Source: Chlamydia trachomatis (GTDB lineage: Bacteria; Chlamydiota; Chlamydiia; Chlamydiales; 2-12-FULL-49-11). Taken from it: a DNA stretch of 14,668 nucleotides. Both the position numbers and the translations under genes were made by a program. Positions 13,646 to 14,668 of the stretch are shown here, one piece after another; within the stretch, counting starts at the first letter, position 1; each line of letters opens with the position of its first letter. Under the pieces are notes generated by a model, which was given only the letters and a program-made list of their open reading frames with translations, did no database searches and was not told the DNA's origin. Location of the stretch: assembly GCA_945870925.1 (NCBI GenBank), contig CAMBTZ010000020.1, positions 1 to 14,668 on the forward strand. The letters run 5' to 3'.

Positions 13646-14668
13646 CACTTGAAATATTACAACTTCTCTGGTACATGGTTGTCGGAGCTGCAGTTATTTT
13701 TTATGTAATGCTTGATGGTTTTGATCTAGGTGTCGGTTCAATCCACTATTTTGCTAGAACAGATCGAGATAGACGTATTTTTCTAAATTCAATCGGACCT
13801 TTTTGGGATGGTAATGAAGTGTGGTTAGTTGTTATCGGAGGAGCTCTATTTGTTGGATTTCCAGATGTTTATGCAGTCTCATTTTCAGGTTTCTATACAA
13901 TGCTTATGATTTTGCTTGCAGGTATTATTGCAAGAGTGTGCGGCATAGAATTCCGATCAAAGCATGAATCTACTAATTGGAGAGCATTTTGGGACGGAGT
14001 GTTTTGCTTTAGCAGTATTGCAATGACATTTGGAATCGGAATCCTTTTAGGTAATCTAGTCAGGGGAGTTCCAATTGATGCAAATCGAGAGCTGTACTAC
14101 TCATTTTGGGCTCTTTTTACCCCCTATACAATAGGTATCGGACTTTTATCGATTGCCCTATTTGCAATGCACGGTAACAATTTTCTCCTTATGAAAACAG
14201 AAGGAACACTTCAAAATAACCTAAGAAGAAAAGCCCCCTTTTTCATCCTGGCATTTACCATTCTTTTGATTGTCATGACACTTTGGACTTGGAAAGCCCA
14301 CCCTTACATGACTACTAGATACTTAGAATACCCATTATTTTGTTTAGTCCCAGCCCTATTCTTCCTTCTTCTCATTCTGATGACAAAAGCGCTCCAAAAA
14401 CTTAAATACGGACTAGCCTTTATCTACTCAATGCTCTCAATCGCCTTCCTATTTTGTCTCTTCGCAATAGGAACTTTCCCCAATCTCATGATCTCATCAA
14501 TCAATAAAGAGCTCTACAGCCTCACCCTCTTCAACGCTTCAGCCTCACAAACCACCCTCCAAGTCGCCTGCACCATTGCCATCATCGGCCTCCCCCTCGT
14601 CCTCGCCTACGGCTTCTGCCTCTACTACATCTTCCACGGAAAAACCACCCTCCACGACCAGAGTTACT
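13642..14668 (+). CDS. cydB: Cytochrome bd quinol oxidase subunit II (CydB), complete but for the stop codon
   Basis: Partner of CydA in the oxygen-reducing bd oxidase. The frame is open from ATG 13642 (GGGAGC ribosome binding site at 13630-13635, ATGA overlap with cydA) to the last base, 342 codons. Family features are LDGFDLGVG (24-32), SIGPFWDGNEVWLV (50-63), ALFVGFPDVYA (68-78) and about eight hydrophobic helices. The visible end, FHGKTTLHDQSY, resembles the usual CydB C-terminus, so probably only the stop lies outside. Codon choice changes strikingly along the gene: by hand count 7 of the first 55 codons end in C, against 42 of the last 55, and the last 165 bases have about 71 C to 21 G. 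The protein stays typical throughout, so this is a nucleotide-level effect. Confidence 0.95.
   Translation, partial: MTLEILQLLWYMVVGAAVIFYVMLDGFDLGVGSIHYFARTDRDRRIFLNSIGPFWDGNEVWLVVIGGALFVGFPDVYAVSFSGFYTMLMILLAGIIARVCGIEFRSKHESTNWRAFWDGVFCFSSIAMTFGIGILLGNLVRGVPIDANRELYYSFWALFTPYTIGIGLLSIALFAMHGNNFLLMKTEGTLQNNLRRKAPFFILAFTILLIVMTLWTWKAHPYMTTRYLEYPLFCLVPALFFLLLILMTKALQKLKYGLAFIYSMLSIAFLFCLFAIGTFPNLMISSINKELYSLTLFNASASQTTLQVACTIAIIGLPLVLAYGFCLYYIFHGKTTLHDQSY

Noticed and set aside
1..14668. tRNA, rRNA, CRISPR arrays, transposases, integrases, attachment sites, replication origin
   Set aside because: No cloverleaf, spaced direct-repeat array, terminal inverted repeats with a transposase, or known RNA gene was recognised by eye on either strand.

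Overview
The window looks like chromosomal DNA of an AT-rich member of the Chlamydiota, probably an environmental (amoeba- or arthropod-associated) lineage rather than classical Chlamydia. Three things point there: a diadenylate cyclase paired with a YbbR-domain regulator, cytochrome bd genes close to it, and shikimate-pathway genes, all surrounded by small hydrophobic orphan proteins and secreted repeat proteins. In Chlamydia trachomatis the first two sets are, from memory, direct neighbours (CT011-CT014) and the aro genes form their own cluster. The assignment is an inference from gene content and order; no rRNA or other marker is present.

Layout. Bases 1-907 carry three small membrane or envelope-type orphan genes on the minus strand, the first cut by the window edge. 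Bases 1034-4460 hold a minus-strand run read in the order aroD, dacA (c-di-AMP synthase), YbbR-domain gene, rsmE, with tight or overlapping junctions between the last three. Divergent from aroD is aroB (plus), whose 3' end overlaps convergently with a SAMHD1-like HD-domain gene. A promoter-dense gap then leads into a Gly/Ala/Val-rich orphan (6693-7436) and aroA. Next come a small one-helix membrane protein (8882-9190) and, convergent with it, a secreted protein of seven cysteine-marked repeats plus a C-terminal FN3-like domain. The final block, all plus strand, is aroL-aroC followed by cydA-cydB; cydB runs to the last base of the window and probably lacks only its stop codon.

How it fits together. 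AroB, AroD, AroL, AroA and AroC cover five of the seven steps from DAHP to chorismate, lacking DAHP synthase and shikimate dehydrogenase (AroE). Here AroD is a stand-alone domain, whereas Chlamydia has an AroDE fusion. Chorismate feeds menaquinone synthesis (futalosine route in chlamydiae), and menaquinol is the likely electron donor of the CydAB oxidase encoded directly after aroC. DacA and the YbbR protein make and probably control c-di-AMP.

Most notable observations: (1) the 3' ends of the operon-final genes rsmE and cydB, and more weakly aroA and the repeat protein, shift strongly to C-ending codons and C>G composition, which may mark Rho-dependent termination; (2) a probable seven-bladed propeller in which all 11 cysteines sit at one repeat position; (3) a shortened AroC lacking two internal segments; (4) two overlapping divergent promoters and a 14-bp motif shared with a second accessory promoter. 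No tRNA, rRNA, CRISPR array or insertion sequence was seen, and no gene-free stretch exceeds 300 bases.
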